The position numbers and the translations under genes were made by a program. 5,402 bases of DNA from Chloroflexota bacterium (lineage in GTDB: Bacteria; Chloroflexota; Chloroflexia; JAMDCE01), in contig JAMDCE010000324.1 of assembly GCA_023489135.1 (NCBI GenBank), positions 1 through 5,402 on the forward strand, given 5' to 3'. Shown in pieces: positions 5,212 to 5,402 of this stretch. Every line of letters begins with the position of its first letter. Position 1 is the stretch's first letter. The notes under the pieces are model-generated. The model had not been told where the DNA came from. It made no database searches and saw only the letters and a list, made by a program, of their open reading frames with translations.

Positions 5212-5263
5212 TGGCTGAAAGCTACGCCACTGAATTGAGAGTGAAGACAATCGGCCGGTTGGC

Positions 5264-5342
5264 CTGAGCGTACGAGCACGCTCGGTGAGCTATCCCAACT
5301 TCCGCAGTTTCACGCTCGGGGGTCTCTGATCTGAGCGTGAAA
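5264..5342. repeat. Cluster of inverted GAGCGT/ACGCTC elements forming two adjacent hairpins
   Basis: GAGCGT at 5266-5271 pairs with ACGCTC at 5278-5283 around a 6-base loop, and C5264-G5285 plus a T-G wobble extend this stem. TTTCACGCTC at 5308-5317 pairs perfectly over 10 bp with GAGCGTGAAA at 5333-5342 around a 15-base loop. All four arms share the same hexamer core, so alternative pairings between the two hairpins are possible. No open frame of note crosses the region. It resembles a REP-like or structured intergenic element; its identity is unknown. Confidence 0.45.
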
Positions 5343-5402
5343 AGGCAAGAAATTGGCACTACATTTCGTGGATTTTCATTCGCTGAGGCAAGGGCATCTG
5401 GA
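5343..5402. other. Window tail with no supportable feature
   Basis: These 60 bases show no recognisable gene start, RNA gene or repeat. A downstream gene could begin just outside the window. Confidence 0.4.

Noticed and set aside
5308..5342. The 10-bp hairpin as an intrinsic terminator.
   Set aside because: The stem begins with TTT and ends with AAA on both strands, and no T-run follows, so it does not have terminator polarity.
1..5402. CRISPR arrays, tRNA or rRNA genes, and insertion sequences.
   Set aside because: No regularly spaced long repeats, no tRNA-like cloverleaf or rRNA core sequence, and no transposase or integrase frame were seen.

Overview
The window looks like a bacterial chromosomal segment in which a foreign-looking toxin-antitoxin or defence cassette sits between GC-rich host genes. 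The recJ end and the small membrane-protein gene are GC-rich with G/C-ending codons: one recJ stretch, 241-300, counts 41 G+C in 60. The cassette between them is more AT-rich, with 42-58% G+C in the 60-base stretches I counted. Taxonomy cannot be fixed from this alone. The RecJ sequence gives me a faint impression of Chloroflexota, which is only a guess. All genes are on the + strand.

Layout. Positions 2-1570 hold the 3' part of recJ, a 5'->3' ssDNA exonuclease; its true start lies left of the window. Positions 1571-1907 are non-coding and contain a hairpin just after recJ and a tandem palindromic 9-mer that looks like an operator. Positions 1908-3677 hold one uninterrupted frame encoding an unusual fusion: an N-terminal DUF1848 domain with a radical-SAM-like CX3CX2C cysteine cluster, a poorly conserved linker, and a C-terminal DarT (DUF4433) ssDNA thymidine ADP-ribosyltransferase domain with its key residues present. 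Positions 3690-4664 hold a DarG-like antitoxin starting at TTG, with its ribosome binding site overlapping the toxin stop codon. Its N-terminal half is a DarG-type macrodomain. Its C-terminal half is not the usual DarG toxin-binding domain but two copies of a helix-hairpin-helix (HhH) type DNA-binding unit. A 17-base perfect dyad abuts its stop codon. Positions 4875-5147 encode a 90-residue membrane protein of unknown role. Positions 5148-5402 are non-coding and rich in inverted repeats.

How the genes may work together. DarT enzymes attach ADP-ribose to thymidine in single-stranded DNA, and the DarG macrodomain removes it. Here the toxin carries an extra, possibly iron-sulphur, domain, and the antitoxin carries DNA-binding modules that could bring the hydrolase to lesions. 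The pair therefore appears to be a non-canonical DarTG system. The domain boundary inside the fused gene has a composition shift, a palindrome, a perfect 9-bp stem and an in-frame ATG. This suggests a free-standing darT was joined to a DUF1848 gene, or is still also translated separately. recJ is probably just the chromosomal neighbour, although its ssDNA substrate overlaps with that of DarT.
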